Positions 10,776 through 21,892 are shown, numbered from the stretch's first letter. The stretch is DNA of 64,000 bases from Flocculibacter collagenilyticus (GCF_016469335.1 NZ_CP059888.1:2108001-2172000), one strand, 5' to 3'. Program-made: numbers and translations. The notes: generated by a model from the letters alone, not told the origin.

Positions 10776-13373
10776 CTAATCTACTTTCACTGGTGCCGGG
10801 GCAAGCACTTCTCGGTTACCGTTATGCCCTGGTGCACTGACTACACCTTGCATTTGCATTTGCTCTACAATGCGCGCAGCACGGTTATATCCGATTCTAA
10901 ATTTGCGTTGAACACCAGACACTGACGCTCTTCTTGATTCAGTTACAAAGGCAACAGCTTGATCATAAAATTCGTCTGTTTCGCTATCCTCACCTTCTAA
11001 AGATTCGCCCGGCAGTAACGTTTCTTCCGTCGGTTCACCATTTAAGATTTCGTCTAGGTAATTTGGTTCACCACGCTTCTTCCAATCACTCACTACAGCA
11101 TGAACCTCATGATCATCAACAAACGCGCCATGCACACGTGTAGGCACGCCCGACCCTGGTGGCAAATACAACATATCACCCTGTCCAAGCAAGTTTTCAG
11201 CACCTTGCTGATCTAGAATAGTTCTGGAGTCTATTTTTGAAGACACTTGGAACGCCATACGAGTTGGAATATTTGCTTTTATTAATCCCGTAATCACGTC
11301 CACTGACGGTCGCTGTGTTGCTAACACTAAATGAATACCTGCCGCACGTGCTTTTTGCGCGATACGAGCAATAAGCTCTTCTACTTTTTTACCCACGATC
11401 ATCATCATGTCAGCAAATTCATCGATGATAACTACAATTGCAGGTAATTTATCTAAAAATGGTGGTTCTTCTGACAAGCTGTCGGTTGGCTTCCATAAGG
11501 GATCAATGATTGGGCTACCGTTTGCTTTGGCTTCAGATACTTTTGCATTAAACCCTTTTAGATTTCTAACGCCTAACGCTGACATTAATTTATAACGGCG
11601 CTCCATTTCTCCAACACACCAACGCAAACCATTTGCAGCCTCTTTCATGTCGGTTATCACTTCCGTTAACAGGTGAGGAATACCTTCATATACCGACAAT
11701 TCAAGCATTTTAGGGTCAATCATAATTAAGCGAACATCTTCAGGGCCAGATTTATAGAGCAAGCTTAATATCATGGTATTTACACCCACCGACTTACCTG
11801 AGCCTGTAGTACCTGCAACTAATAAGTGTGGCATTTTCGCTAAATCAACAATCACGGGTTTCCCCGATATATCTTTACCCAGCACCATGGTTAATGGAGA
11901 AGCAGACTGAACAAAGTTTTTGCAGGCTATCACCTCTGATAATCGAACAATTTCTCTGTGTTTATTTGGCAACTCAAGCCCAATGTACGTTTTGCCTGGT
12001 ATTACTTCAACCACACGCACACTCATTGCTGACAGTGAGCGCGCTAAGTCTTTTGATAAAGCCGTAATCTTGCTTACTTTTATTCCCGGCGCTAAATCAA
12101 GCTCAAAACGTGTAATTACAGGGCCTGGGTAAACGCCTGCTACTTTAGCTTCAATGTTAAAATCAAGTAGTTTCAATTCAACCAAGCGTGATACTTGATC
12201 AAGCTCTTCCTGACTAATTGGATTTTCTTGTTTATCAGGTCTATCAAGTAAATCGATTGAAGGGAGCGGTGCCATTTCAGTTTGTGCATTCGCTGTAGGC
12301 GTTGACGCACTTATTCCGCTACCATTATTAGCCTGACCTGCAGTTGCATTATCTCCGCCTGAATTACCGCTATTTGGAATGGGTAAATCATCGTCTAAGA
12401 ATGAACTATCAAAACCACTTTCATCAACAATCGTTGTTTCTGCTGAAACGGTAGCACTATGTTTTTGTGTGTCTTGTAAACCAGTTAATGCTGAGCGAAT
12501 ATCGTCGTCCGATATCTCGTCATCAACCGCTGTAAACGACATTGACTGATCTAAAATATCGTCAAAGTCGACAAACTCAGATTTCTCTTTATCAAGGGTG
12601 ATGTTTTTCAAATCAACCTGTTGTTTTGATGCTGACTCATTATTTGAAAGAGTTGTATTTCCCTCACTTTGAGGAGTGTCAACTTGTGGTTTTGTAAGCT
12701 TTGGCTTTGTAAATAATGGATCATCTAATTCATCTGCACTTTGCTGCTCTTTTCGTGCTTTAAGGGTTGCAGGTAACTGATAAAGCGCAATTGCGGCTTT
12801 TGACACAAACATACCAAGTTTATCAACGACGGCCAGCCAAGAAATTCCTGTGGTTAACGTCAAGCCAGTCATTAAAAAGCATAAAAGTAAGAGTGTTGTA
12901 CCTACAAAATTAAAATTAGGCAGCATCGCGCTACTAATAATATCCCCCACTACCCCACCGGACGAAAAGTAATAAATATCGTTAAAGTTAATGCTGCAAA
13001 TTGCAGACGCTCCGGCAAAAGTAAGAATCACGCCGATTAATTTTAGGCCGAGTGTTAAATAATCGATTCTGGCTAAGTCATGAAATCGTTTAAATAGCAA
13101 CCAACCTAAAAACGCAGTTGCCACGGGAAGAAGAAATGCTATCCAGCCAAACGTAAATAACAAAGCATCTGCTAACCAAGCACCTGCAGCCCCACCTGCA
13201 TTAGCAATTTTGTGTGTTGCGCCGGTTTGAGACCAACCGGGATCGGCAGGATCAAATGTCACTAAAGCAACTAAGATAAAAATAGAAAAAATCGAAGTGA
13301 TGATCAGGCCAGCTTCTAAAACTCGCTGTAAGCCGCTAAGGGAAGTCGATTCATTCTTTTCTGTTGAATTCAA
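10776..13373 (-). CDS. ftsK: DNA translocase FtsK
   Basis: 865 residues. FtsK is the septal DNA pump that directs chromosome dimer resolution at dif. Four membrane helices occupy about residues 18-185. A low-complexity acidic linker (about 200-390) is much shorter than in E. coli. The motor domain has Walker [14 protein letters not shown], Walker [13 protein letters not shown] and the [13 protein letters not shown] segment. The C-terminal winged-helix gamma domain ([20 protein letters not shown]) reads polar KOPS sequences and contacts XerD. The start is TTG at 13373: GAGG lies eight bases upstream and the first in-frame ATG would fall far inside the membrane domain. It is probably transcribed with lolA. 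Confidence 0.96.
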   Translation of the reverse strand: MNSTEKNESTSLSGLQRVLEAGLIITSIFSIFILVALVTFDPADPGWSQTGATHKIANAGGAAGAWLADALLFTFGWIAFLLPVATAFLGWLLFKRFHDLARIDYLTLGLKLIGVILTFAGASAICSINFNDIYYFSSGGVVGDIISSAMLPNFNFVGTTLLLLCFLMTGLTLTTGISWLAVVDKLGMFVSKAAIALYQLPATLKARKEQQSADELDDPLFTKPKLTKPQVDTPQSEGNTTLSNNESASKQQVDLKNITLDKEKSEFVDFDDILDQSMSFTAVDDEISDDDIRSALTGLQDTQKHSATVSAETTIVDESGFDSSFLDDDLPIPNSGNSGGDNATAGQANNGSGISASTPTANAQTEMAPLPSIDLLDRPDKQENPISQEELDQVSRLVELKLLDFNIEAKVAGVYPGPVITRFELDLAPGIKVSKITALSKDLARSLSAMSVRVVEVIPGKTYIGLELPNKHREIVRLSEVIACKNFVQSASPLTMVLGKDISGKPVIVDLAKMPHLLVAGTTGSGKSVGVNTMILSLLYKSGPEDVRLIMIDPKMLELSVYEGIPHLLTEVITDMKEAANGLRWCVGEMERRYKLMSALGVRNLKGFNAKVSEAKANGSPIIDPLWKPTDSLSEEPPFLDKLPAIVVIIDEFADMMMIVGKKVEELIARIAQKARAAGIHLVLATQRPSVDVITGLIKANIPTRMAFQVSSKIDSRTILDQQGAENLLGQGDMLYLPPGSGVPTRVHGAFVDDHEVHAVVSDWKKRGEPNYLDEILNGEPTEETLLPGESLEGEDSETDEFYDQAVAFVTESRRASVSGVQRKFRIGYNRAARIVEQMQMQGVVSAPGHNGNREVLAPAPVKVD

Positions 13374-13478
13374 ATGGTAATCCTCTACACAAAAATATTA
13401 TCTGTGGCACACAATACACCTGCACCAACTTATTGGCCCTAAAATAACAAAAAAAGTCGCTACAATCACTATGGGTGT

Positions 13479-13804
13479 TAGGGCGTGCTGACCTTTTCAG
13501 GTCAAATTTTGTTCAATCTAAACATTTTTTGATCGCGGCGTGACAAGTGTAGCTTGATTATTCCAAGTGAGCGCGTCACCACAAAAAGCATGAAACGTTT
13601 AGATGAACCCAAAGGCATCGCTTGTTTGTCATTTATACTACGTTATCGTTTATATCGCATGCGCGTGTGCGCCTACATGGATGTAGGCATCATTAGAATA
13701 ACACAAGAGCAGTTATCAAGAATAACCACACTTTACATGCTCTGCCTTGTATAAATGACAAACAAGCAGCTGCAAAAATGACCTCGAAAGGTCAACACGC
13801 CCTA
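13479..13804. mobile_element. MITE (non-autonomous transposon) with TA duplications
   Basis: A 322-bp element without a gene, between TA dinucleotides at 13479-13480 and 13803-13804. Its 24-bp terminal inverted repeats (13481-13504 and 13779-13802) begin GGGCGTG and differ at three positions; two of those lie in the 4-base loop of a small palindrome TGACCT-N4-AGGTCA present in each end. Inside, a perfect 18-bp inverted repeat (13621-13638 and 13749-13766) and a central hairpin GCCTACAT / ATGTAGGC (13671-13688) complete a nested fold. TA duplication and TIR structure suggest mobilisation by an IS630/Tc1-mariner-type transposase; this is inference. The right end supplies the lrp stop codon. Confidence 0.85.
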
Positions 13805-14287
13805 ACCTTGTTTAATTGCAACACGATTAGATTGCTTTACTTCTTCCATGACTACATAAGATCGGCTGCCACTCACTGAGGGTAATGTTAAAACTGTATC
13901 ACCTAATAGCGCTCGGTATGCCGACATATCTGCCACGCGGGTTTTTAATAAGAAATCAAAATTACCCGACACCAAATGACATTCTTGTATTTCATCTAGC
14001 GCCTGCACCGCTTTAGCAAAATCTTCAAATACATCGGGTGATGTTTTCGTTAAGGTTATCTCTATAAATACTAGTAAGGCTCCGGCCATTTTTAGCGGAT
14101 CGATAATTGCGGTATAGCCTTTAATAAAACCTTCTTTTTCAAGCTTCTTAACACGCTCTAGGCAAGGCGTGGCACTTAGTCCAACTCGTTTTGCTAATTC
14201 AACGTTCGCTAAACGGCCGTCGTTCTGCAACTCTTTGAGTATGTTTAAATCAATTCGATCTAGTGGTCTGACGTCTTTACTTGCCAT
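13802..14287 (-). CDS. lrp: leucine-responsive regulatory protein Lrp
   Basis: 161 residues. This Lrp/AsnC-family DNA-binding protein senses leucine/alanine and controls amino-acid metabolism genes. An N-terminal helix-turn-helix (LDRIDLNILKELQNDGR, NVELAKRVGLSATPCLERVKKLE) is followed by the RAM ligand-binding domain (LVFIEITL, IQECHLVSGNFDFLLKTRV). The C-terminal VVMEEVKQSNR is very close to E. coli Lrp. The stop TAG is formed by the TA duplication plus the first G of the MITE; before insertion the codon would have read TAA, so the protein is unchanged. Transcribed away from ald across a dyad-containing spacer. Transcription termination may now depend on the MITE hairpins. Confidence 0.96.
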   Translation of the reverse strand: MASKDVRPLDRIDLNILKELQNDGRLANVELAKRVGLSATPCLERVKKLEKEGFIKGYTAIIDPLKMAGALLVFIEITLTKTSPDVFEDFAKAVQALDEIQECHLVSGNFDFLLKTRVADMSAYRALLGDTVLTLPSVSGSRSYVVMEEVKQSNRVAIKQG

Positions 14288-14325
14288 AATAGTGATTTAT
14301 ATTGCTTATTATTAATTAGCGACAA

Positions 14326-14359
14326 TATTCACTTTAAAGTTAGATTATTAAAGTGAATA
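14326..14359. promoter_or_regulatory. perfect dyad operator between lrp and ald
   Basis: TATTCACTTTAA (14326-14337) and TTAAAGTGAATA (14348-14359) are a perfect 12-bp inverted repeat with a 10-base spacer. Half-site centres are about 22 bp apart, that is two helical turns. It sits 38 bases upstream of lrp and 63 upstream of ald. Because Lrp-type regulators commonly control a divergent alanine dehydrogenase gene and their own gene, this is a likely Lrp site. A TATACT hexamer at 14378-14383 is a possible -10 box for ald, with no good -35, as expected for an activated promoter. Confidence 0.6.
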
Positions 14360-14422
14360 AAACTATTTATTTGTATATATACTAGCGTTTTTTATTGCCA
14401 AGTAAAATGATAGGGCTAAAAG

Positions 14423-15541
14423 ATGTTAATTGGTGTACCTAAAGAAATAAAAAATCATGAATATCGTGTTGGTTTAACGCCTGCAGCTGTTAAAGAGTTT
14501 ATTGCTCACGGCCACGATGTAATCGTTCAAACGAATGCTGGCACCTCGATTGGCTTTTCTGACGATCAATATATTTCAGCTGGTGCACAAATGATTGCTT
14601 CACCAGAAGAAATTTTTGCTCGCGCAGACATGATTGTTAAGGTAAAAGAACCACAACCTAACGAATGTAAAATGCTTCGCAAGGGTCAAACACTTTACAC
14701 TTACCTTCATTTGGCTCCAGATCCAGTGCAAACAGAACTACTTATTGCTTCTGGCGCAACATGTATTGCATACGAAACCGTCACTGATGCACGCGGTGGA
14801 CTTCCGTTACTTGCTCCTATGAGTGAAGTTGCTGGACGAATGTCTATTCAAGCTGGTGCGCATCACCTTGAAAAAGCGCAAGGTGGTAGCGGTACATTAC
14901 TTGGTGGCGTACCTGGCGTAGCTCCTGCTGAAGTACTTGTTATCGGCGGTGGTGTAGTTGGTACGCAAGCTGCCAAAATGGCTCGCGGTATGGGTGCAGA
15001 TGTAACAATTTTAGATCGCTCTATTCCACGCTTGCGCGAATTAGATGATATTTTTGGCGGCACAGTGAAAACAGTATATTCAACGGTTGATGCCATCGAA
15101 CAATATTCAAAGCAGGCTGACTTAGTAATAGGCGCAGTACTTATTCCAGGTGCAGCAGCGCCGAAGTTGCTTACACGCGAACATCTTAAAAATATGAAAG
15201 ATGGTGCTGTAGTAGTAGATGTTGCGATTGACCAAGGTGGATGTTTTGAAACATCAAAAGCGACCACTCACCAAGAACCTACCTATGTTGTTGATGGTGT
15301 TGTACATTACTGCGTAGCTAACATGCCAGGAGGTGTTGCTCGCACATCTACCATGGCATTAAATAATGCAACACTTCCTTTTGGTCTTGCTTTAGCCAAT
15401 AAAGGACCTAAACAAGCAATGCTAGAAAACCCTCATTTGTTAAATGGTCTAAACGTACATGAAGGCAAGGTAACCTACCAAGCTGTTTCTGACGCATTAG
15501 GTTATGAATACGTAGCGCCTGAAGTAGCATTACAAGCTTAA
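14423..15541 (+). CDS. ald: alanine dehydrogenase
   Basis: 372 residues, the family length. The enzyme catalyses NAD-dependent reversible oxidative deamination of L-alanine to pyruvate and ammonia in the cytoplasm. The N-terminal domain begins [20 protein letters not shown], with the conserved catalytic lysine region (MIVKVKEPQ) and the HLAPD segment containing the catalytic histidine. The Rossmann domain shows [25 protein letters not shown], followed by [14 protein letters not shown] and [16 protein letters not shown]. It starts with ATG, is divergent from lrp and is followed by a terminator, so it forms a single-gene unit probably activated by Lrp in response to alanine. Confidence 0.97.
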   Translation: MLIGVPKEIKNHEYRVGLTPAAVKEFIAHGHDVIVQTNAGTSIGFSDDQYISAGAQMIASPEEIFARADMIVKVKEPQPNECKMLRKGQTLYTYLHLAPDPVQTELLIASGATCIAYETVTDARGGLPLLAPMSEVAGRMSIQAGAHHLEKAQGGSGTLLGGVPGVAPAEVLVIGGGVVGTQAAKMARGMGADVTILDRSIPRLRELDDIFGGTVKTVYSTVDAIEQYSKQADLVIGAVLIPGAAAPKLLTREHLKNMKDGAVVVDVAIDQGGCFETSKATTHQEPTYVVDGVVHYCVANMPGGVARTSTMALNNATLPFGLALANKGPKQAMLENPHLLNGLNVHEGKVTYQAVSDALGYEYVAPEVALQA

Positions 15542-15596
15542 TCTTCAGTTTACTCTTTCATTATTTTTACTGTAATTAAAGCAGTAGAATGCTACT

Positions 15597-15632
15597 AAAA
15601 AATACCGTTCTATTTAGAGCGGTATTTTTTTC
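15597..15632 (+). terminator. Rho-independent terminator after ald
   Basis: Stem AATACCGTTC / GAGCGGTATT (15601-15610 and 15617-15626, one G-T pair), six-base loop, then a T-run. Confidence 0.85.
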
Positions 15633-15774
15633 TTTACACATAGCGCTTGCTAAATTAAATCTTGTCTATATATATTCAGTAAAATAATCAATACAATAAC
15701 TTCTTTGTTATTTTCTCTAAAACAGACATTTTTATGAAACTATTAATAACGATAAATATTTTCAGTTATCATAA

Positions 15775-16749
<975 letters not shown>

Positions 16750-16818
16750 CCCATTTGCGTTAAATAATTTTTTATATCGCGTATCCATCGTTATACTTAA
16801 AGTTAGTTTAAACGAATT

Positions 16819-16854
16819 ATGCCCCTAAGCTATTCATCAGGGGCATTTGTTTTT
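16819..16854 (+). terminator. Rho-independent terminator after trxB
   Basis: Stem ATGCCCCT / AGGGGCAT (16819-16826 and 16839-16846) with a 12-base loop, then TTGTTTTT. The aat Shine-Dalgarno sequence begins immediately afterwards, so aat either reads through or has a promoter overlapping this site. Confidence 0.8.
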
Positions 16855-16865
16855 AGAGGTGTTGA

Positions 16866-17585
16866 TTGTCTGAGTTATGCGTTTATCAATTACCTACAGA
16901 TAAGCATTTATTCCCTTCTCCGGAATACGCGCTTGCTGAACCAAATGGGTTACTTGCTGTGGGTGGAGATCTTAATCCACACCGGCTAATGACCGCCTAC
17001 TACTACGGCATTTTTCCTTGGTTCTCTGATGGCGAACCTATCATGTGGTGGAGCCCAAACCCTAGAGCTATTCTTGACTTGTCTGAACTACACGTAAGTC
17101 GTAGTTTAAAAAAACTCATTCGAAAAACCCCTTTTACAATTACTTTAAACCATTGTTTTGAAGATGTTATTCATGCCTGCGCCGCTCCGCGAGACACTCA
17201 AGATGAAACGTGGATCACTCAAGACATGATTAACGCGTATACGCAGCTGCATCAAAACGGCAAAGCACACAGCATTGAGATTTGGCAAAATAATATGCTT
17301 GTGGGCGGTTTATATGGCGTACTTATTGGCGGGTGTTTTTGTGGCGAATCCATGTTTAGCCTGATGTCTAACGCATCAAAAGTTGCCTATGTTGCGCTGG
17401 TTCAATGGCTGCAATCAATTGGAGCCACCATGATAGACTGCCAAATGCAAACAAGCCATTTAGCAACATTGGGCAGCAAGGAAGTGTCTCGTTCTGATTT
17501 TATATATCGACTAGAGCAAGTGCGAGATAAACACTTAACGTTACAGTCGCCTGCTCAGCTAACCATTAAGTTAGACCACTTATGA
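16866..17585 (+). CDS. aat: leucyl/phenylalanyl-tRNA-protein transferase
   Basis: 239 residues. Aat moves Leu or Phe from charged tRNA onto proteins with N-terminal Lys or Arg, making N-degrons for ClpS/ClpAP. Family marks: FPSPEYALAEPNGLLAVGGDL, YYYGIFPWFSDGEPIMWWSPNPRAI, then GGLYGVLIGGCFCGESMFS and the DCQMQTSHLATLGS motif. The start is TTG at 16866 with GAGG six bases upstream; there is no in-frame ATG before the conserved region. It overlaps bpt by four bases (ATGA), so the two transferases are coupled. clpA and clpS, the machinery that reads their product, lie about 1.3 kb away on the other strand. Confidence 0.97.
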   Translation: MSELCVYQLPTDKHLFPSPEYALAEPNGLLAVGGDLNPHRLMTAYYYGIFPWFSDGEPIMWWSPNPRAILDLSELHVSRSLKKLIRKTPFTITLNHCFEDVIHACAAPRDTQDETWITQDMINAYTQLHQNGKAHSIEIWQNNMLVGGLYGVLIGGCFCGESMFSLMSNASKVAYVALVQWLQSIGATMIDCQMQTSHLATLGSKEVSRSDFIYRLEQVRDKHLTLQSPAQLTIKLDHL

Positions 17586-18292
17586 TGAGTGATTATAAAC
17601 ACCTCCGACTCGCGCTAACAAAACCATTTGTATGTAGTTATTTAGACGACCAGTTTGAACAGCTATTAGTTGTTATTGATGATACTCAACTTAATCCAAA
17701 CCACTTTGATAAATTATTAGAGCTTGGGTTTAGACGTAGCGGTAACCAAGTATACCGCCCTCATTGCTCTGACTGTCACGAATGCCACTCGTTGCGCGTT
17801 ATCGTTGACCAATTCAGTCCAAGTAAAAACCAAAAACGCGTTTTAAAAAAGGCTAAAGATTTCAGTTTTAAAGTAGCGCACAAACCACGAAAAACCTACT
17901 ACCCGCTTTACGAAAAGTACATCAATACTCGGCATGAAGGTGGCAGTATGTATCCTGCCAACCACAGTCAATACCAAAGTTTTGTTGCATGTGATTGGTT
18001 GCAGTCTATTTTTATTGAGCTATATGACGACAAAAAACTAATTGCAGTGGCTGTTACCGATTTATTACCTAACGCACTTTCTGCTGTGTATACATTTTTT
18101 GATCCTGATTATGAACATTTTTCTATCGGCACCCTATTAATTTTGCAGCAAGTGGAAGTTGCGAAATTAAACGGTAAAAATCACGTCTACCTTGGTTACC
18201 AAATAGATGATTGTGACAACATGAACTATAAGCATAAGTTCAAAACAAACGAGCAATTTATTGGTAATGCTTGGCAGATATTTACTAAGTAA
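17582..18292 (+). CDS. bpt: aspartate/glutamate leucyltransferase Bpt
   Basis: 236 residues. Bpt (formerly annotated Ate) transfers Leu from Leu-tRNA onto N-terminal Asp or Glu, extending the N-degron pathway to acidic residues. The N-terminal cysteine-rich motif (CSYLDDQ, then HCSDCHECHSLRVIVDQF) and the DUP-type acyltransferase core (YEKYINTRHEGGSM, AVAVTDLLPNALSAVYTFFDPDY, VYLGYQIDDCDNMNYKHKF) are present. The ATG overlaps the aat stop. Escherichia coli lacks this gene; the Aat-Bpt pair is common in marine gammaproteobacteria. No terminator is visible before infA, although about 220 bases separate them. Confidence 0.96.
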   Translation: MMSDYKHLRLALTKPFVCSYLDDQFEQLLVVIDDTQLNPNHFDKLLELGFRRSGNQVYRPHCSDCHECHSLRVIVDQFSPSKNQKRVLKKAKDFSFKVAHKPRKTYYPLYEKYINTRHEGGSMYPANHSQYQSFVACDWLQSIFIELYDDKKLIAVAVTDLLPNALSAVYTFFDPDYEHFSIGTLLILQQVEVAKLNGKNHVYLGYQIDDCDNMNYKHKFKTNEQFIGNAWQIFTK

Positions 18293-18366
18293 TGGCGATA
18301 TTAAGCAACACTCAGCTAATTATTTATTCAGCTTGAGTAGCTTTGTAACGCATATTGTTGTGGTAA

Positions 18367-18735
<369 letters not shown>

Positions 18736-18768
18736 TTAAATCCGTTAATTGTCTATAAATCATTACTA

Positions 18769-18796
18769 AAACGCCCAGCTAAACTGGGCGTTTTTT
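18769..18796. terminator. bidirectional terminator between infA and clpA
   Basis: Stem AAACGCCCAG / CTGGGCGTTT (18769-18778 and 18784-18793) with loop CTAAA. On the plus strand it ends in TTTTTT; on the minus strand the A-tract gives TTTT. It serves the convergent infA and clpA genes. Confidence 0.88.
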
Positions 18797-18821
18797 GTAT
18801 CTGAAGGGCTTTATTTACTCC

Positions 18822-21083
18822 CTACGAAACTAGCTCTTTTTCATCGTCATATTCAAAGCTAATCTCATCTTTATCCACAACAATCTTAACGTTACCACCA
18901 GTAGCTAATTTACCGAACAACACTTCATTAGCGAGTGGCTTCTTCAATTTGTCTTGAATCAAGCGAGACATAGGTCTTGCACCCATCGCCTTGTCATATC
19001 CTTTATCTGCCAGCCATTGCTTAGCTTCTTCAGTCAGCTCCATAGAGACACCTTTGCTGTCTAGCTGTGCTTGCAGCTCTACAATAAATTTATCTACTAC
19101 TTGCAATATAATTTCGGTATCAAGGTGATTAAACCAAATAATATTATCTAAGCGGTTTCTAAATTCTGGAGAAAATGTCTTGTTAATTTCATCCATTGCA
19201 TCATAACTATGGTCTTGCTGCTTAAACCCAATAGACGATTTCGTTGTTTCAAATACACCCGCATTTGTGGTCATCACTAAAATTACGTTTCTAAAATCAG
19301 CTTTGCGACCATTATTATCAGTTAACGTACCGTGATCCATTACTTGAAGCAGAATATTAAAGATATCAGTATGTGCTTTTTCAATTTCATCTAACAGCAC
19401 CACACTATGAGGGTTTTTAATCACGGCATCAGTAAGCAAACCGCCTTGCTCATAGCCTACATAGCCCGGAGGCGCACCAATTAAACGGCTGACCGCATGG
19501 CGTTCCATATATTCAGACATATCAAAACGAGTAAGCTCAAGTCCCAGTACCGTCGCTAACTGCTTAGTCACTTCTGTTTTACCTACACCAGTTGGTCCTG
19601 CAAACAAAAATGAGCCAATCGGTTTACCTTCACTCCCTAAACCTGAACGAGATAGTCTAATTGCCGATGTAAGCACCTCAATCGCAGGGTCTTGACCAAA
19701 TACTACTAACTTAAGGTTACGGTCCATGTTTTTGAGAACGTCTTTGTCAGAGGCTGACACGGACTTCTCAGGTATACGAGCAATTTTAGAAATGATTTGC
19801 TCAATATCACTTACGTTAATTGTTTTCTTCCGGCGGCTTTGCGGCATTAAACGCTGGCTTGCACCAGCCTCATCAATTACATCAATGGCCTTATCGGGTA
19901 AATGACGCTCGTTGATATATTTAGCAGAAAGTTCAGCGGCTGCTCGCATCGCTTTATTGGTATAACGAATATTATGGTGGCTTTCGTACTTCTCTTTCAA
20001 CCCTAATAAAATTTTTGTAGTGTCATCCACAGATGGCTCAACTACATCAATTTTTTGGAATCGGCGCACCAAAGCATGATCTTTTTCAAAAATCGTTTTA
20101 AATTCTTGATAAGTTGTCGAACCAATACAGCGTAATCGTCCACTTGATAATAGCGGTTTAATCAAATTTGAGGCGTCCATAACACCACCCGACGCTGCAC
20201 CTGCTCCAATGATGGTATGAATTTCATCAATAAACATGATCGCATCATCTTCTTGTTCTAGTTCTTTTAATAAAGATTTAAAACGTTTCTCAAAGTCGCC
20301 GCGGTATTTTGTTCCTGCTAACAATGCGCCCATATCTAGCGAATATATGGTTGCGTTCGCAATGACGTCTGGCACGTCGCCATTAATTATTTTAAAAGCC
20401 AACCCCTCAGCAATAGCAGTTTTACCTACACCTGCCTCACCAACCAGCAGTGGATTGTTTTTCTTCCTTCTACATAATACTTGTACAGTGCGCTCTACTT
20501 CTTTATCTCTGCCCACTAGCGGGTCAATAAAACCAAGCTCTGCTTGTTCATTTAAATTCGTTGTAAACCCTTTTAACGTGGCTGACTCTTCTGCTTGTTG
20601 ATCGACGGTTTGGCTTTGATCAACCGAGTCTTGGTTTTCATTGAATTCTATTTTCGATATACCGTGTGAAATAAAATTAACAACGTCCAATCGTGTAATA
20701 TCTAGCTTTTTCAACAGATACACTGCATGTGCTTCTTGTTCGCTAAAAATCGCGACAAGCACGTTAGCACCGTTAACTTCTGACTGTCCCGACGATTGCA
20801 CATGAAACACAGCGCGCTGTAGTACACGCTGAAATCCAAGTGTTGGCTGTGTTTCTCTATCCGCGTCATCATTAGGAATGACTGGCGTGGTATCTTTAAT
20901 ATATGCCGTTACTTCTTCACGCAACTGCTCTAGGTCAGCTCCACAAGATGAGAGTGCAGTAGATGCACTAGGATTATCAATTAATGCGAGTAACAAGTGC
21001 TCTACAGTCATAAACTCATGACGAAGCTCTCTGGCATTACGAAACGCTGAATTAAGTGTGACTTCTAAATCTTTGTTTAACAT
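18822..21083 (-). CDS. clpA: ATP-dependent Clp protease ATPase subunit ClpA
   Basis: 753 residues. This double AAA+ unfoldase feeds substrates to ClpP and, with ClpS, degrades N-degron proteins. The N domain (about 1-145) binds ClpS. D1 Walker A is GEAGVGKTAIAEG with Walker B IMFIDEIHTIIGAGA. D2 Walker A is GPTGVGKTEVTKQL with Walker B VVLLDEIEKAHTDIFNILLQ. The loop KSSIGFKQQ holds an IGF tripeptide for docking ClpP. No M-domain is present, which separates it from ClpB. It is preceded by clpS (45-base gap) on the same strand; clpP is not in the window. Confidence 0.98.
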   Translation of the reverse strand: MLNKDLEVTLNSAFRNARELRHEFMTVEHLLLALIDNPSASTALSSCGADLEQLREEVTAYIKDTTPVIPNDDADRETQPTLGFQRVLQRAVFHVQSSGQSEVNGANVLVAIFSEQEAHAVYLLKKLDITRLDVVNFISHGISKIEFNENQDSVDQSQTVDQQAEESATLKGFTTNLNEQAELGFIDPLVGRDKEVERTVQVLCRRKKNNPLLVGEAGVGKTAIAEGLAFKIINGDVPDVIANATIYSLDMGALLAGTKYRGDFEKRFKSLLKELEQEDDAIMFIDEIHTIIGAGAASGGVMDASNLIKPLLSSGRLRCIGSTTYQEFKTIFEKDHALVRRFQKIDVVEPSVDDTTKILLGLKEKYESHHNIRYTNKAMRAAAELSAKYINERHLPDKAIDVIDEAGASQRLMPQSRRKKTINVSDIEQIISKIARIPEKSVSASDKDVLKNMDRNLKLVVFGQDPAIEVLTSAIRLSRSGLGSEGKPIGSFLFAGPTGVGKTEVTKQLATVLGLELTRFDMSEYMERHAVSRLIGAPPGYVGYEQGGLLTDAVIKNPHSVVLLDEIEKAHTDIFNILLQVMDHGTLTDNNGRKADFRNVILVMTTNAGVFETTKSSIGFKQQDHSYDAMDEINKTFSPEFRNRLDNIIWFNHLDTEIILQVVDKFIVELQAQLDSKGVSMELTEEAKQWLADKGYDKAMGARPMSRLIQDKLKKPLANEVLFGKLATGGNVKIVVDKDEISFEYDDEKELVS

Positions 21084-21128
21084 CGCAGACTCCTAACTTA
21101 GACCTTTTATAAGAGCCAAACATTCTTT

Positions 21129-21428
21129 TTACGCTTGCTCCATCGAACATAGCAAAGGATGTTGGTGGTCTCGAGAATATTTATTTACTTGCGCAACTTT
21201 AGTTTCAGCAATATCAGATGAGAAAACACCACATACTGCTTTTCCTTCATAATGAATCGTCAACATGATCTGATTGGCCTTCTCAAAATCCATATTAAAA
21301 AAACGCGTTAATACTTCGACTACAAAGTCCATTGGTGTGTAGTCATCATTATTTAATATTACTTTATACATTGGAGGCGGTTTAAGTTCTTGCTTTACCG
21401 ACTCAATCGTACTTTCTTTTGTAGCCAA
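21129..21428 (-). CDS. clpS: ATP-dependent Clp protease adaptor ClpS
   Basis: 99 residues. ClpS is a cytoplasmic adaptor that binds N-terminal Leu, Phe, Trp or Tyr and delivers the protein to ClpA. The core shows [21 protein letters not shown] and [25 protein letters not shown], with the conserved Asn-Asp pair (NNDDYTP) and downstream His that form the degron pocket. The first 15 residues are the disordered tail that modulates ClpA. It is co-directional with clpA and divergent from cspD, as in E. coli. Confidence 0.98.
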   Translation of the reverse strand: MATKESTIESVKQELKPPPMYKVILNNDDYTPMDFVVEVLTRFFNMDFEKANQIMLTIHYEGKAVCGVFSSDIAETKVAQVNKYSRDHQHPLLCSMEQA

Positions 21429-21610
21429 AATTTAATATTTCCTGCTTTATTAAAATATAGACCTAGCTATACGAAATTAACAATTTCTATATATACATTA
21501 AAGACACATAAAATTACTACCTCCAAAGGAAAAAAGCTTGACTCTCTGCCTAATTTATCTACAGTTAAAAAAGTAAGGTTAATATTTTTAATTTAGTGTG
21601 ATAACATCAT

Positions 21611-21635
21611 GTTAACATCGAAAGTAAGTTAACAT
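21611..21635 (+). promoter_or_regulatory. GTTAACAT direct repeat upstream of cspD
   Basis: Two copies of GTTAACAT (21611-21618 and 21628-21635, period 17) lie 30-54 bases upstream of the cspD ATG, within its likely promoter or leader. Each contains the palindrome GTTAAC. They could be a regulator site or part of a structured 5' leader; no assignment is possible. Confidence 0.35.
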
Positions 21636-21664
21636 TTTTTACATGTGTAGAAGGAAGTTGGTGT

Positions 21665-21892
21665 ATGGCAACCGGAAAAGTTAAGTGGTTTAATAATGCA
21701 AAAGGTTTTGGTTTTATTAAAGAAGATGGCAGGGACGAAGATATATTCGCACATTTTTCAACTATTGAAATGGACGGATACAAAACCCTTAAGGCCGGGC
21801 AAGAAGTAGAGTTTGATTTGCAGGAAGGTCCTAAGGGTCTTCATGCAACAAATATCAGATCTGATGGTGAGCATGAAGAGCCTAAAAAGTAG
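21665..21892 (+). CDS. cspD: cold-shock-like protein CspD
   Basis: 75 residues. It is a single cold-shock domain with both nucleic-acid-binding motifs ([12 protein letters not shown] and DIFAHFSTI) and an acidic/lysine tail. It is assigned to CspD rather than another Csp because of its position divergent from clpS, as in E. coli, and because of the [18 protein letters not shown] start. In E. coli CspD blocks DNA replication in stationary phase and is toxic when overproduced; whether that holds here is inferred. An AAGGAAG ribosome-binding site precedes the ATG and a terminator follows. Confidence 0.93.
   Translation: MATGKVKWFNNAKGFGFIKEDGRDEDIFAHFSTIEMDGYKTLKAGQEVEFDLQEGPKGLHATNIRSDGEHEEPKK

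Noticed and set aside
13554-13754. 66-codon open frame inside the MITE
   Set aside because: It is formed by the inverted repeats of the element, has no ribosome-binding site and no protein-like composition.
18736-18821. expected tRNA-Ser between infA and clpA
   Set aside because: The spacer contains only the bidirectional terminator; no cloverleaf-like sequence is visible.
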